Positions 26,301 to 35,829 of a stretch of 64,000 nucleotides of DNA are shown piece after piece. The DNA comes from Tolypocladium sp. Sup5 PDA-1 (taxonomy: Eukaryota; Ascomycota; Sordariomycetes; Hypocreales; Ophiocordycipitaceae): positions 372,001 through 436,000 of the forward strand of contig JPHH03000010.1 of the NCBI GenBank assembly GCA_000750105.3. Direction: 5' to 3'. Position 1 is the first letter of the stretch, and the number at the start of each line of letters is the position of its first letter. The notes under the pieces were generated by a model. It did not search any database. It was not told where the DNA came from and worked only from the letters and a program-made list of their open reading frames with translations. The position numbers and the translations under genes were made by a program.

Positions 26301-26437
26301 TGCCACGAGTGATGAATCCTCGCGTTGGCGACTGAGCATCCAGCCGAGGCTCTCGACTCGCTCGAGTCTCGCCAACTGACTGACTTTTAGCCAGCAGACC
26401 GGGCGTCTCTGCTCTGTCTGCTTGGCTGCTTGTCGTC
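20382..26437. other. Long gene-poor region including the leader of the Clr5-domain gene
   Basis: No supported gene was found in about 6 kb. The longest frame (minus strand, 21673-22434) starts at GTG and has no recognisable domain. GTAC palindromes occur at 22078-22098 and 24501-24518. From about 25.64 kb the + strand becomes pyrimidine-rich (CT-rich blocks to about 26.40 kb), typical of a fungal promoter and 5' leader, and probably belongs to the gene at 26438. Several overlapping open frames there are most likely leader sequence. Confidence 0.55.
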
Positions 26438-29120
26438 ATGTTTAATCATCAGTCGAATAAGCCTCATGCTTCTGGGTATGGCGACGACCCGTATGGCTTC
26501 TCTCACCAACCCTGGGCCAGGTTCGACATCGACCAGGCGGCATCCTCATCATCCGTCGACCCCTCTCAATCCGACCATGGGAACTGCCAGCAATTCAACG
26601 CTTCCTCCGACATGGACTGGACGCCGACCCAATCTGACGTCCAGGCAAGCTACCAGCATGACAACCATGGAGGCTCCGACATGGAACTCGAGTCGATGAG
26701 TTCCATGCAAACCGGAGGCGGCGTCGGACGTTTGGTTGCTCATTTCGAGAACAAAGGCTTCAACCCGTTTGAGAACAAGGATTATGCCCCTCCGCTCCCG
26801 CCCAGGCGCAGCAATACTGTCCAGACACAACAAACCGTCGCCAGGCCGCATCAGTTCGAGAACCTGGGGTACTTTGGAGGCGGTCATAGCGGTGTCTCTT
26901 CTTTCAACCCGAACCGGATCGCGACTCCCATCACCAGCCCAAGCGAGTCCCAGTGGGGGTCGTTCGGTATGCAGTCGCGGGTGACGAGTCCGATTGCAAT
27001 CAGCTCGCCGGGTATGCCGTTTGCCAGCTTCCAGCATGCCTCCCGAGTGGCAAGTCCTGGCGTTGGCCCTTCGTCAGGGCCGTTTGGAAGTTTAGACGAC
27101 TTCCTGTCCGGGGGTCGCGTCCAGAGTCCGATGGCACCTTCTCCCATGTCGTCCCACATGCCTCAGTCTCCGATGATGGCGTCCCCGATGGTGGCTTCTC
27201 CGACCCAGTCAACGCCGCAGGTATCAGGAACTCCGGGCTTCGAAATATGGCGCCCACCAGGATCAGTGAACGTCAAGTCGGAACAGCCGCAGCCCTCAAA
27301 TCCCATCACCAACCAAGGCGGGTACTTCAAGCCGCCCGTACCTACCACACCAAAACCGACCATGAACGCCGGGAACCAATTCATTCTCGAATTCAACCCC
27401 AGTGCCAAGGCAAAGGGCAAAGCCCCAGCCAAACCGCCGCGGCCACGACCACCCCCACCTGTTCCGCCTCCTTTCAGCCCAGAGGTGAAACAGGAACCAT
27501 CAACCCCGCAACCATCTGAGGCGTCATCATCGTCTACCCCTCTGCCGGTGAGTACCGTGACTCCATGTCCATGAGTTGATCGAACCACTCTAACTGGCAG
27601 CTGCAGGCGCAAAGGCAAGGATCGATTTCTCTCCGCGCCCAGGCTGGAACTCGACCGTCACGGGAACAGGTTCCTGCTGAGGCTTGGGAGCAATTCAAGT
27701 CAACAATCCGAACGCTCTACCTTGAGGAGAGGAGACCGCTCAAGGAAGTCATGGCCGTCATGGCCGACAAGTACAACTTCCAAGCAACGTAAGTTGCTCT
27801 TGCCGTCTCGTGATCCTGCCTCGTCCGTCTAATCTCACACATCGCAGGCCGAAGATGTACAAGACACGATTTTCGCAATGGGGCTTCGTTAAGAACAACA
27901 CGGAGGATGAAGTCAAGAGGTTGCTGTCGATGAAGTTCCAGCGAGATGCCGAGGGCAAGGTCTCCGAGTTTGTCCGGAACGGGAGGGTAGTGAACCTGGG
28001 TACTTATCTGAAGCGGAAAGGCGTAACGGAATACGACTTGATCGATTTCGAGCTGCCGGCCGACCTACCAGCCCACGTCCGATGTCGAACGCCGACGCCG
28101 CCCCCAGCGCCGGGATACCTGCGATCACCGGACCTCCTGCGAGCCCAGGAACTTGTCGTCGGAAACATGAGGAAGGCTTTCCTGCATTGTCGGCAATTTG
28201 AGGTGGAGACGGACGCACAGATTGGCTGGCCGGTGACCATGGTATGGGGCGCCGGGTCGAGCGATCTGTTGATGGAGGCCAACTTTTACTTTGAGGCCAG
28301 GGACGCTGACCAGGGTGGCAACTTCCTCATGATGGCATTCAAGCAGCTCGAGGTTGATTTGAAGAAGCTGTCTCCGCTGGGCATTAAGGAGCTGCTTCTG
28401 GGCATGGTGCACCGAGACCCGGGGATGATGACGGCCCTCTGCAAGTACCTGGCCGCTTACTCGACAACCAACTTTGAACGATCGCACCCGCTTCGCCAAA
28501 TCTTCACCTGCCTGTACGAAGTTCAGCAAAAACACGGGCCCAGCACGCTCTCGGAACTGCTTTGGGGAAGCATCCCCACCATTGCAGAGGAGCTCGAGGC
28601 CATATATAGCCGCCGCCATCCATACGTTGCACGGACGTGGATCGACCTGGCCCTGTTCTACAACCACGCCAATCCCGAACGATTAGAGAAGCTTGTCGTC
28701 GAGCTCCGGGTTCAACAGCGACAGCTCGAGCAACGGCACGGTGCCAACAGCGTCGAGGTGCTCACCATTCGGTATTCCATCCTGCAGCTGCTGTATGCCG
28801 CCGCGCCTCAGTCGGACGCGGCAAAGCAGGCGGCGGTCGACTTGTGGAACCACATGAGGAGCTTGGGTGCGGTATTCGCCGTGCGAGATTCCAAGCCCAA
28901 CGTTTACTGCTACCACAGCCCAGTCAAGGTCGATCCGTGGACCAAGCGGTGTCGACGGCGATACGACTCGGGGGTGGCCATCCTGGAGGAACATGTCGGG
29001 GTCAAGGTTCATCCATATTTCGAGGAAGACTTCCACACGACCGTACACGTACCGGACGCCCAGGAAGCGTGGTCGACGGCGGTAAACCACATGCCGTCAT
29101 CCAAGTGGGCTTTTATCTGA
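26438..29120 (+). CDS. Clr5-domain protein with long Pro/Ser-rich N-terminus
   Basis: Three exons, 26438-27547, 27601-27788 and 27848-29120 (exon 2 may instead start at 27607), encode about 856 residues. Residues 1-370 are disordered, with repeated SP motifs (VASPG, QSPMAPSP) and polyproline runs, suggesting phosphorylation or scaffold functions. A Clr5 domain spans about 396-450: WEQFKSTIRTLYLEERR, then LKEVMAVMADKYNFQAT, then YKTRFSQWGF. This domain is named after fission yeast Clr5, a silencing factor, and is common in fungal regulators. Exon 3 encodes a roughly 400-residue helical, TPR-like region of unknown function. Clr5 domains usually sit near the N-terminus, so the long N-terminal extension is unusual. 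A nuclear regulatory role is inferred, not shown. The domain is split by the second intron inside NFQAT. Confidence 0.85.
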
Positions 29121-30346
29121 GCTGGACCTCCGGAATAGCCTCTTGGGATGGGGTAGTCGAAGTTTCCTTTTAGTTCACGATTTACATGCCGGGAAAAAGA
29201 AGAGAAAAGCGTCAGCGATATGCTTTGAGCAGATACCAAGGGAAACACATGGTACCGGAGAGGCGAGGCGATACATACTATACCAGAGGTGGAAAGATAT
29301 CCAAGAAGAAAGAGAGGGCGATGGACGCCCGCGACAGGGGATGCCGTCTTGTGTCTGCTTTCCATCACCCCACACAGAGCCTGGAGTCTCGGCACACGAG
29401 TCTTGTTTTTTGTTTATGGACACCTTTTCCTTAGCATTATTATTTAGTATTCCCCATCATGCTGGGCTTGTTTGGTTCATCGGGCCGGCGTTTGGGGAGC
29501 TTCAACATTGCCAGGCTGGGACGGGGCGTGGCACCTGTGTAACATTAGCGCTTGGTTTTGTGCACGATACCGAGAGAGGACCCGGCGGCAAAGCGGCGAA
29601 GGAGGAAGAGATGGAACGGGCGCAATTAACGACGCTGACGACGAAGATGAGGATGGCATTTGAAAGGGGGAGCTGAGGAGGAGACAGGAAGAGAGGAGAG
29701 CAGAGGAGAGCAGAGGAGAGCAGAGGAGAGCAGAGGAGAGCAGAGGAGAGCAGAGGAGACCAGAGGAGAGCAGAGGAGAGCAGAAGAAGAGTTTGCGGCT
29801 GCCTCAGGAAACAGGATGGGGAGTCGGTGGTTTCGGGAAGGAGCAGTTGCGCTGTCTATCTTGCCTCACTCCTTGGCCCGCGAGCAGCGACTCTCGTAGG
29901 GATAAGAATACACAAATCGGTATCGTCATGATCTTACTCTGACCCTGGTATGCATTTGAGTGTTATGACACAGAGTTGAGACAGATGAGACGACTGGAGA
30001 CACAACCACGTGGCTGTCAAGGATCAATTTGGGGAACCAGGATGCACGAAGAACATGCCATTGCGGATTCAAGACGGGATGGATCTGACCCACGCCAAGC
30101 TTTGCTGGGATGCTTTCTCGAATCCCTTTGCAGGGCACTGACAAAATCTGTTTTATGCATAAAAGCCCCAAAATCGTCCGATTCACATACCACGACCCGT
30201 TCCATCTTTGTGTTGCTTTTTGAACTGGAGGCGGGTGCTCCCGTATTGCACCGGGAGTTTCTCCGAGGATCTACCGGCGCCTGCAACGGTGGTGATCAGC
30301 GCGCTGAAAGCTTAACGTTGGAGTCTAAAAGTCCAACCCCAGCTCG
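29121..30346. other. Intergenic region with a purine minisatellite
   Basis: The first few hundred bases are probably the 3' UTR of the Clr5-domain gene. A 10-bp purine-rich tandem array lies at 29701-29780. Open frames over the array merely translate the repeat. No other feature was recognised before the methyltransferase start. Confidence 0.6.
29701..29780. repeat. 10-bp tandem repeat (cagaggagag), 8 copies
   Basis: Eight head-to-tail units, seven identical and one ending gagac, preceded by degenerate GA-rich sequence from 29675. The strand asymmetry (almost pure purine) could favour H-DNA or slippage. Confidence 0.95.
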
Positions 30347-31666
30347 ATGATTCTTGCGATGCGCCCCTGCAACAGCCTGCTTCTTCGCCGGCTCTCGACT
30401 ACCACCCGCTCCTTCAGATCGTTCTCATCGAATCGCGCTATCAAGGGTACTCGATATTCCTTCTCCCAGCTCCAATGGGTCCCGCCCGACTGACAATGCT
30501 GTCTAGAACACGAAGTCCTCTTCCTCCGCCAGCAGGGCGCCAAGTATCCCAAATGGCACCTCACCGCGCCCCTACGCCCTGGTTCCCGCGTGAAGCTGTC
30601 CTATGGGGCCACGGTGCCCGCGGAAGAGCTTATAGGGCGTAACCTACTCGATGTCGTACGCGACAGCGGCGGCCACAATGTTGTCTTGCACGAGCCCACG
30701 CTGGCCAGCTATATCATCAACACCGAACGGCTTGCGACGCCCATATACCCCCACGATGCAAACACGATCGTTTCCCTGCTGGACCTGAACCTGTCGCGAC
30801 CTGGGGAGGAGGAGGGGGATGAGCACGATGCCCCGCCGTTTGAGATATTCGAGGCCGGCACGGGCATGGGCAGCCTGACCCTGCACATTGCTCGTGCCAT
30901 CCACGCCGCCAATCCTCCCATACCTCCGCCCCTCCGCCTCGCCCTCTGTGAAGCAAAGTTCAAGTCGCGCCAGGATCCCTCCACAACGCGCGTCGACCTC
31001 TCCCCAGACGACCAAGCTGCTCTCGACACCTACACCGCCTCCCGCCGCGCCATTATCCACTCCCTGGACCACAACGCCAAGCACCTCCACGCCGCCTACA
31101 AACTGATACGCAACTTCCGCCGCGCGCAGTACCTCCCATCCATAGACTTCCACGTCGGCTCCGTGGACGAGTATCTCTCGGAGCGACTCGCCCAGTCGGG
31201 CGGCGAGCCGTTTCTGTCTCGAGCCGTCCTGGACCTCCCATCGGCGCACGACAATGCAGAGCGCGTCGTCCAGGCCTTGCGCCCCAACGGCCTCCTCATA
31301 GTATTCAAGCCGTCCATTAGCCAGATCGCCGAGTTTCAGGCGTGGTTCACGCAGACGCGCCAGCCCTTGCGGCTTGAAAAGGTCCTAGAGCTGCCCGTCT
31401 CGACGACGACGGATGGCGTCCACGACGCCGGCGGTGGCAGGGAATGGGATGTCAAGATGGTTGTGCCAAAGGTCCACCAGGGGGATGCGAGCAAAATGGT
31501 GCAGGTGATGCGTCCCAAGGTTGGGGACCGCATTGCGGGTGGTGGCTTCGTGGCTGTCTTGCGCCGGTGGCCGACCAGGGACACGGTGGCTCCCGAAGTT
31601 GCTGAAGCCGAGGCTCGGGGAGAGCCAGAAGGACCCCAAGAAGAGGCAAAGGACTCCGAGCTCTAA
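30347..31666 (+). CDS. tRNA (adenine-N1)-methyltransferase, Trm61-like, probably mitochondrial
   Basis: SAM-dependent methyltransferase of the TrmI/Trm61 (m1A58) family. Exons 30347-30446 and 30507-31666 give 419 residues. The intron has an unusual gtactc donor, a ctgac branch and a tag acceptor, and the splice restores frame as IK-EHEVLFLRQ. Exon 1 encodes a basic, Ser/Arg-rich, acid-free leader (MRPCNSLLLRRLSTTTRS) like a mitochondrial targeting peptide. A small N-terminal beta domain precedes the Rossmann fold. Motif I is EAGTGMGS (149-156), and the family DLP signature appears as LDLPSAH (Asp276). An in-frame ATG at 30359 is an alternative start. The closest known type is TRMT61B. Mitochondrial location is inferred from the leader. 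The partner-dependent cytoplasmic Trm61 is a less likely alternative. Confidence 0.85.
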
Positions 31667-31888
31667 TGCTCTTCTCAGAGACGAGCACAGTGCCGGCCGT
31701 ATAGGTATTTTTTGTACAATATGTAAGATGCGGGTTGCATCTCGTCTTGGACGACAAATCTCTCAGCGTGGCGCACATTCACGACAATCGACTCTAAGGA
31801 TATTTCACGGCTAAATGCGATATATATACTATGTTTAATAATCACACTGCCTCGGCTGCATCGGCCACAAAGTTTCACGCAACAAGGC

Positions 31889-32851
31889 TCACAGAGTGAC
31901 CGCGACCACCTGTCCCCCCTTGCCACCTGCTGTCACCACATACAACGTCTTCCCATCCCTAGTCAGGACCGTCGAAGTCGGCCCGCTCAGCTTGACGGCG
32001 CTGCCACCGCCCACAAGCACCATCCACGTGCCGTCTGGCAGGATCTTGAGTACGTACTGAGTTCGGATGCGCCGCCACGTACGCGGTACCGTCACCGAGT
32101 ATGCAGAAATCATCGGGCACCAGGTCCGAGCTGGCGGGCAGGCGAACAATTTCCTCCACCGGGCCGTTCCCGAGGCCGAACTCGGTGATCCGGACACGCC
32201 CAAAGGTCTGCCGCTCCGAGTTGGTGAGGTACATCAGATACCCAAGATTTCCAGGCCGTTGATGCCGAGCGAGACGAGCTTCGGGGCTTTGCCGGGGGTG
32301 AACTTGTCGTCCTGGAAGACGACGTCGTACTTCCCGCCGCCGAAGTAATCCGTGCGGAAGCTATGACGCTTCTTGGAGTCGGCGTTCAGGAGGACGTGCG
32401 GGCGATACCTGAGGCGCACCATGCCGTTGAGTATCCGGGTGTTGGGTATCTTGGCTAAGGTCTTGACGGTCGGCGTCACACCGGCCATGACCTTGTTGAA
32501 GTCGACCATGACAGTCTTGGCAAAGCCATCCACCATGCTTACGTCCGTGAGGTTGTTGATGCCCCCGGACACGGCGAACATGCCTGGGGCGATCTCGACG
32601 ATGCCCGTCAAGCCCGTGACGCCGGGCACCTGGACAACGACACGCGGCTTCGGGTCTTTGGCGAGGGGGTCCAGGGCGTAAAGGCGGCCGTCGTCGAACG
32701 TGAATAGGAGAAGCTCGCCGTTCAGGCGGATGGCAATGTTCTCGATGTACTGCTTCTGTCGGGGAAATGGTAGAGCTGCCGGACCTGCACGGCCTGGGCC
32801 AGCTGACCCGCGCCGAGGAGGCCGGTCACGAAAGCAACAAAGAACACGCAT
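31889..32851 (-). pseudogene. Broken secreted six-bladed beta-propeller (SMP-30/gluconolactonase-like) gene
   Basis: The conceptual protein is spread over several frames. A signal-peptide-like segment (VAFVTGLLGAGQLAQA) is shifted relative to the ATG at 32851. The frame then changes at about 32756 (apparent one-base loss), before QYIENIAIRLNGELLLF. It runs on with propeller-like blades (DDGRLYALDP, PGVTGLTGIVEI, GINGLEIL) to a stop at 32234-32236, where another one-base shift is needed to reach YLTNSERQTFGRV. At 32050-32057 a GTACGTAC duplication (+4) breaks the frame before LKILPDGTWMVL. The blades resemble the fungal secreted propellers annotated as SMP-30-like or hetero-Diels-Alderase-like. 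At least four frame changes make it a pseudogene. Introns do not explain them, because family-conserved residues would be removed. Confidence 0.8.
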
Positions 32852-32896
32852 CTTCACCGAGAGCACGGACGATGCACTGGAAACTGAATAATCATT

Positions 32897-32966
32897 TCTT
32901 ACCTTTACCTCTTACCTCTGCCTCTTACCTTTACCTTATATATTTACCTCTTACCTTTACCTCTTG
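32897..32966. repeat. Degenerate tandem repeat (tcttacctttacc)
   Basis: About five imperfect units of a 13-bp pyrimidine-rich sequence (tcttacctttacc, tcttacctctgcc and similar), interrupted by a tatatat spacer. It lies just upstream of the broken propeller gene and marks the edge of the AT-rich island. Confidence 0.75.
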
Positions 32967-32979
32967 TGTGATATCAAGC

Positions 32980-33460
32980 TGGGTTAGAAGTATATAAAAG
33001 TGCGTTGTAGTTCCGCGGGCATACTGCTGCTAGTATATAATCGCTATATTATTCGCATAGAGTAATTATATTAGAGAATTACTATTTGCACAGCTAAAAA
33101 TCTCGATTCGTATAGCTATTTCCTTGACACTAGCCTCTCCCTGGACTGTGCACTCGACCAAAAAAAGACAATCTCTCCACGCTAGTAAATTACAAAGGTG
33201 CAACTAATTGCATTAGGAAACGCTTCTAAATACTAAATCAATTTCTTCTATATATTTAATCGGGTAGTTCGAGAATAACAGTAGAAAGCAAGAGTCGACC
33301 TAGGATGTAGAAGTTGCGCAACGCCACGATTAAACTTACACCTCTAATAGTGAAGGTACTTCTGCTTATAGTGGCGATACACAAAAAAAAAAGATATAGG
33401 CTATACGAATAGAGATTTTTGGCTGTACGAATAGTAATACTCATTGAAAAAGTCAGTCAT
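32980..33460. other. AT-rich island, probable remnant of a repeat element
   Basis: This stretch is much more AT-rich than the rest of the window and has no plausible gene. It contains a pair of 39-bp inverted repeats (listed separately) and further copies of the core attYgYaYagc at 33051, 33084 and 33106 on + and at 33400 and 33422 on the other strand. The copies differ mostly by C/T changes, as expected of RIP-type mutation of a repeated element. Confidence 0.6.
33078..33438. mobile_element. MITE-like element with 39-bp inverted terminal repeats
   Basis: The left arm at 33078-33116 and the right arm at 33400-33438 are inverted copies of one another, with about 34 of 39 positions matching. 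Four of the five differences are C/T transitions. The arms are separated by about 283 bp of AT-rich non-coding DNA. No transposase or clear target-site duplication is visible, so the true ends are uncertain. A hairpin-forming degenerate repeat is the alternative. Confidence 0.5.
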
Positions 33461-33850
33461 GGTGACAGACTTTGAGCAGGGCCATCAACAGCGAGTTCGC
33501 CAACGGCGCCGGCGGAGAACGCGAGTGGTGCACCATGTGGAAAAGTGACAAGTCCATCTGCCCTCTGGCCGTCAAGATGGCAGGTGGATTGGGGGACGAT
33601 ACCGGTCAACAAGTGAACAAACACGCTGAAAAATGTTTCGTATACAAGTATACGACGGCCCTGGGTTTTGTGCCTGGCTTGCCCTGTGCTGGCCATGATG
33701 GCCCCGATGATCTCTGGCACAGTTGTGGAGAGACACGCACAGCAATAGAGATTGAACCGTTGTTGATTGTGCTCAGGGTAAAACCGCACAGTTCCTCGTT
33801 CCTCCAACATTTGCCGGCTCTAGTCACCAGACTAGTGAATGTCTCAGCAT

Positions 33851-35361
33851 TTAGTAGTTGCAATGGCCACAATAACCACAAGAGCTGGCGGAGCAGGCCG
33901 TGAAGTCCTTGTCTTCGTCGTCCCATTGATAGTGAGCATCAAGTTCGCCGTCAAAGTTCTCGTGGATATCGTCTGGCTCGTCAACTGTTGCAGGCGTCGT
34001 CTGGTCGCCGAGCTCCGGCGTCTTGCAGTCTGTCTCATCGACTTTGTTCCCGCACCAAGCTTCCCTCCCTTCGGCGGAGAGCACGTCCCCTGCATCTGAT
34101 AGCTGTTCACGGACTTCAAGAATCCCAAAGGCCTCGTGGCGAAGTTCCAATTTTCCTCCCGGCTGTGATCGACACAGGGAAATGATTCGATGAATCAGCG
34201 CTGCAAGCAGAGCGAGTTCAGTTTCATGGTCTCGCTCCCATTTCAGAATGTCGGCTTCAACGTCCCGAACGGTATTCTCGGTCACCTCAAAGCGACCGCG
34301 ATCATGAAAGGCCAAGACAAATTTGGGTATTTGGGCAAGCCAAAGTCGCGGCAGTTCGTCGCTGAGGAAATCCTCGCCCTTTCTCTTGATAGAACGGGTT
34401 TTGAGGTCGAAGATGCGGCTTTGTCCAACCAGCCGGCCTGCGTGTTTTACCACCAGCTTTGCAGTAGTCGAAGGCTCTGCGGGAGATACTTTACTGCTGC
34501 CCATGGACTCTGCTAGGCTGTCGATATCGTGGACAACGTCTGTTGGGGCCGGAGAGATTGAGGGCTTAAGGCTGGGAACCCAGTCGGACGGCGCAACAAA
34601 TCCGTCGCCTTCAAACCTTACTAGAAAGCGCAGGCCACCAAAGTCATACTGTATCAGTCTTTGATGAGAAGCTGAACCCCTCAGATCGTGACTCCAGGTA
34701 GTATAGGCCTCGGGAAAGCTGTGACCATAGCCCCTGACATCTTCTATGAGCTCCGTCGGGGAGTTCTCGCGTCGAATGAAGAATATCGTATTCCGGACGA
34801 TTTGTACCAGAATGCGAAACTTCTTATCCTGGCCGCGGATATATCGGAGGAGATTTCCAAGCGTGCTTCCGCATGCGACGACATCGACTCGCTGGGGTAG
34901 GGTGGGATCCGTGACCAGCGCGACCATCACGCCGGGTTCGACGGGATGAGAAGGAAATCTTGCAGCATTCTTGTCTCTAAAATAGCTGCCAGTGTCCTCA
35001 CTCAGAGTATTCGATCCAGATAGAGGAGTCCATCTTGGTGGCTCCCCTGCGCAGCGCAATCGGTCAGCCATGCCCACGGAACCCGTGTAATTGATCTGAG
35101 GATGAACACACCAGGAACCAAAACAGTTGGATCACTTGTGTCAAGCCAGTTGAATGAACCAACAAGGCTGCAGTTGTTGATTTTAGACGTGGGACGAAAG
35201 ACCTCGGAGTCAGAGGCAAGGTCGTTTTTACAAAGCTTGTGAAGCAGAACCCCGAGAGGTGGCGCTGGCGTTGGGGGAGTCGCGGTAGCGGTCGACGGTC
35301 GTCCGCGTTGCCATCCCTTTCCTGGGTAAAATGATCTAGAACCGCGATATCGATAAGTCAT
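33851..35361 (-). CDS. Fungal conserved protein of the family often mislabelled 'geranylgeranyl pyrophosphate synthetase'
   Basis: Exons 35361-35112 and 35046-33851 give 481 residues. The 65-bp intron (gtgtgt donor, ctgac branch, cag acceptor) joins VLVPG to EPPRWTPL. The family core is recognisable: SFNWLDTSDPTVLVPG, DKNAARFPSHP, ACGSTLGNLLRYI, FFIRRENSPTELI, GYGHSFPEAYTTW, and SHQRLIQYDFGGLRFLVRFE. No prenyl-synthase DDxxD pair is present, so the common database name is not supported. The domain seems to span residues about 60-370, followed by an acidic tail ending in a Cys cluster (CSASSCGYCGHCNY). The start is the first ATG in frame; a longer frame begins at TTG. It is divergent from the helicase-AAA gene with 468 bp between starts, so a shared promoter is possible. 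Biochemical function is unknown. Confidence 0.8.
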
Positions 35362-35829
35362 AGTTACTCTGGTGTCTTCGCCGCCCAAAAACTGTGGTAC
35401 GAGAATGGACGAGCACCCTAGAGCACGAACGGCCTTATTTATCTACGTGTGCCCTATTCGCCCGCTGTTGGCCGATACAACATCATGTGGCAGAGCTCAA
35501 CAAGACACCTGAGGTTTGCAGCAAGCCGCCAGGCGTCGCTGCCTTGCCGCTCTACAATGTGACCAGTCACTCCGGGCCGTGGCAAAAACTACTATTGGAC
35601 TATCCTCAGCGGCTGATCCCATACCTAAGCCACGGATTGGTTGAGGCGGTGATGTGCGTTGGCACTGCAACATGTTGGTCGGCCTCCCGCATGCTGTGCG
35701 ACAGGGACTGCGGGCCGAAGATTCGCGTCCCGCCTCCAACTAAGGAGTGAGGAAAGAGGGAAGAGGTTACAGCCTTGATCTGAAAAGTAGCCCGAGGAAG
35801 TTCTGGGCGGCCGTCTTAGGTATTAAACC
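35362..35829. promoter_or_regulatory. Bidirectional intergenic promoter region
   Basis: 468 bp between divergent starts. No TATA box or named operator was identified. The open frame on + at 35394-35750 has no recognisable homology and is considered non-coding. Confidence 0.5.

Noticed and set aside
25796..26379. Three overlapping open frames upstream of the Clr5-domain gene
   Set aside because: They overlap each other in a CT-rich stretch and look like promoter and leader sequence.
33256..33444. 62-residue hydrophobic frame in the AT-rich island
   Set aside because: It is a translation of the degenerate inverted repeat and AT-rich filler. The composition explains the hydrophobicity.
33851..35361. 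Geranylgeranyl pyrophosphate synthase activity
   Set aside because: The name is attached to this family in databases, but no DDxxD motif or prenyl-synthase block is present.
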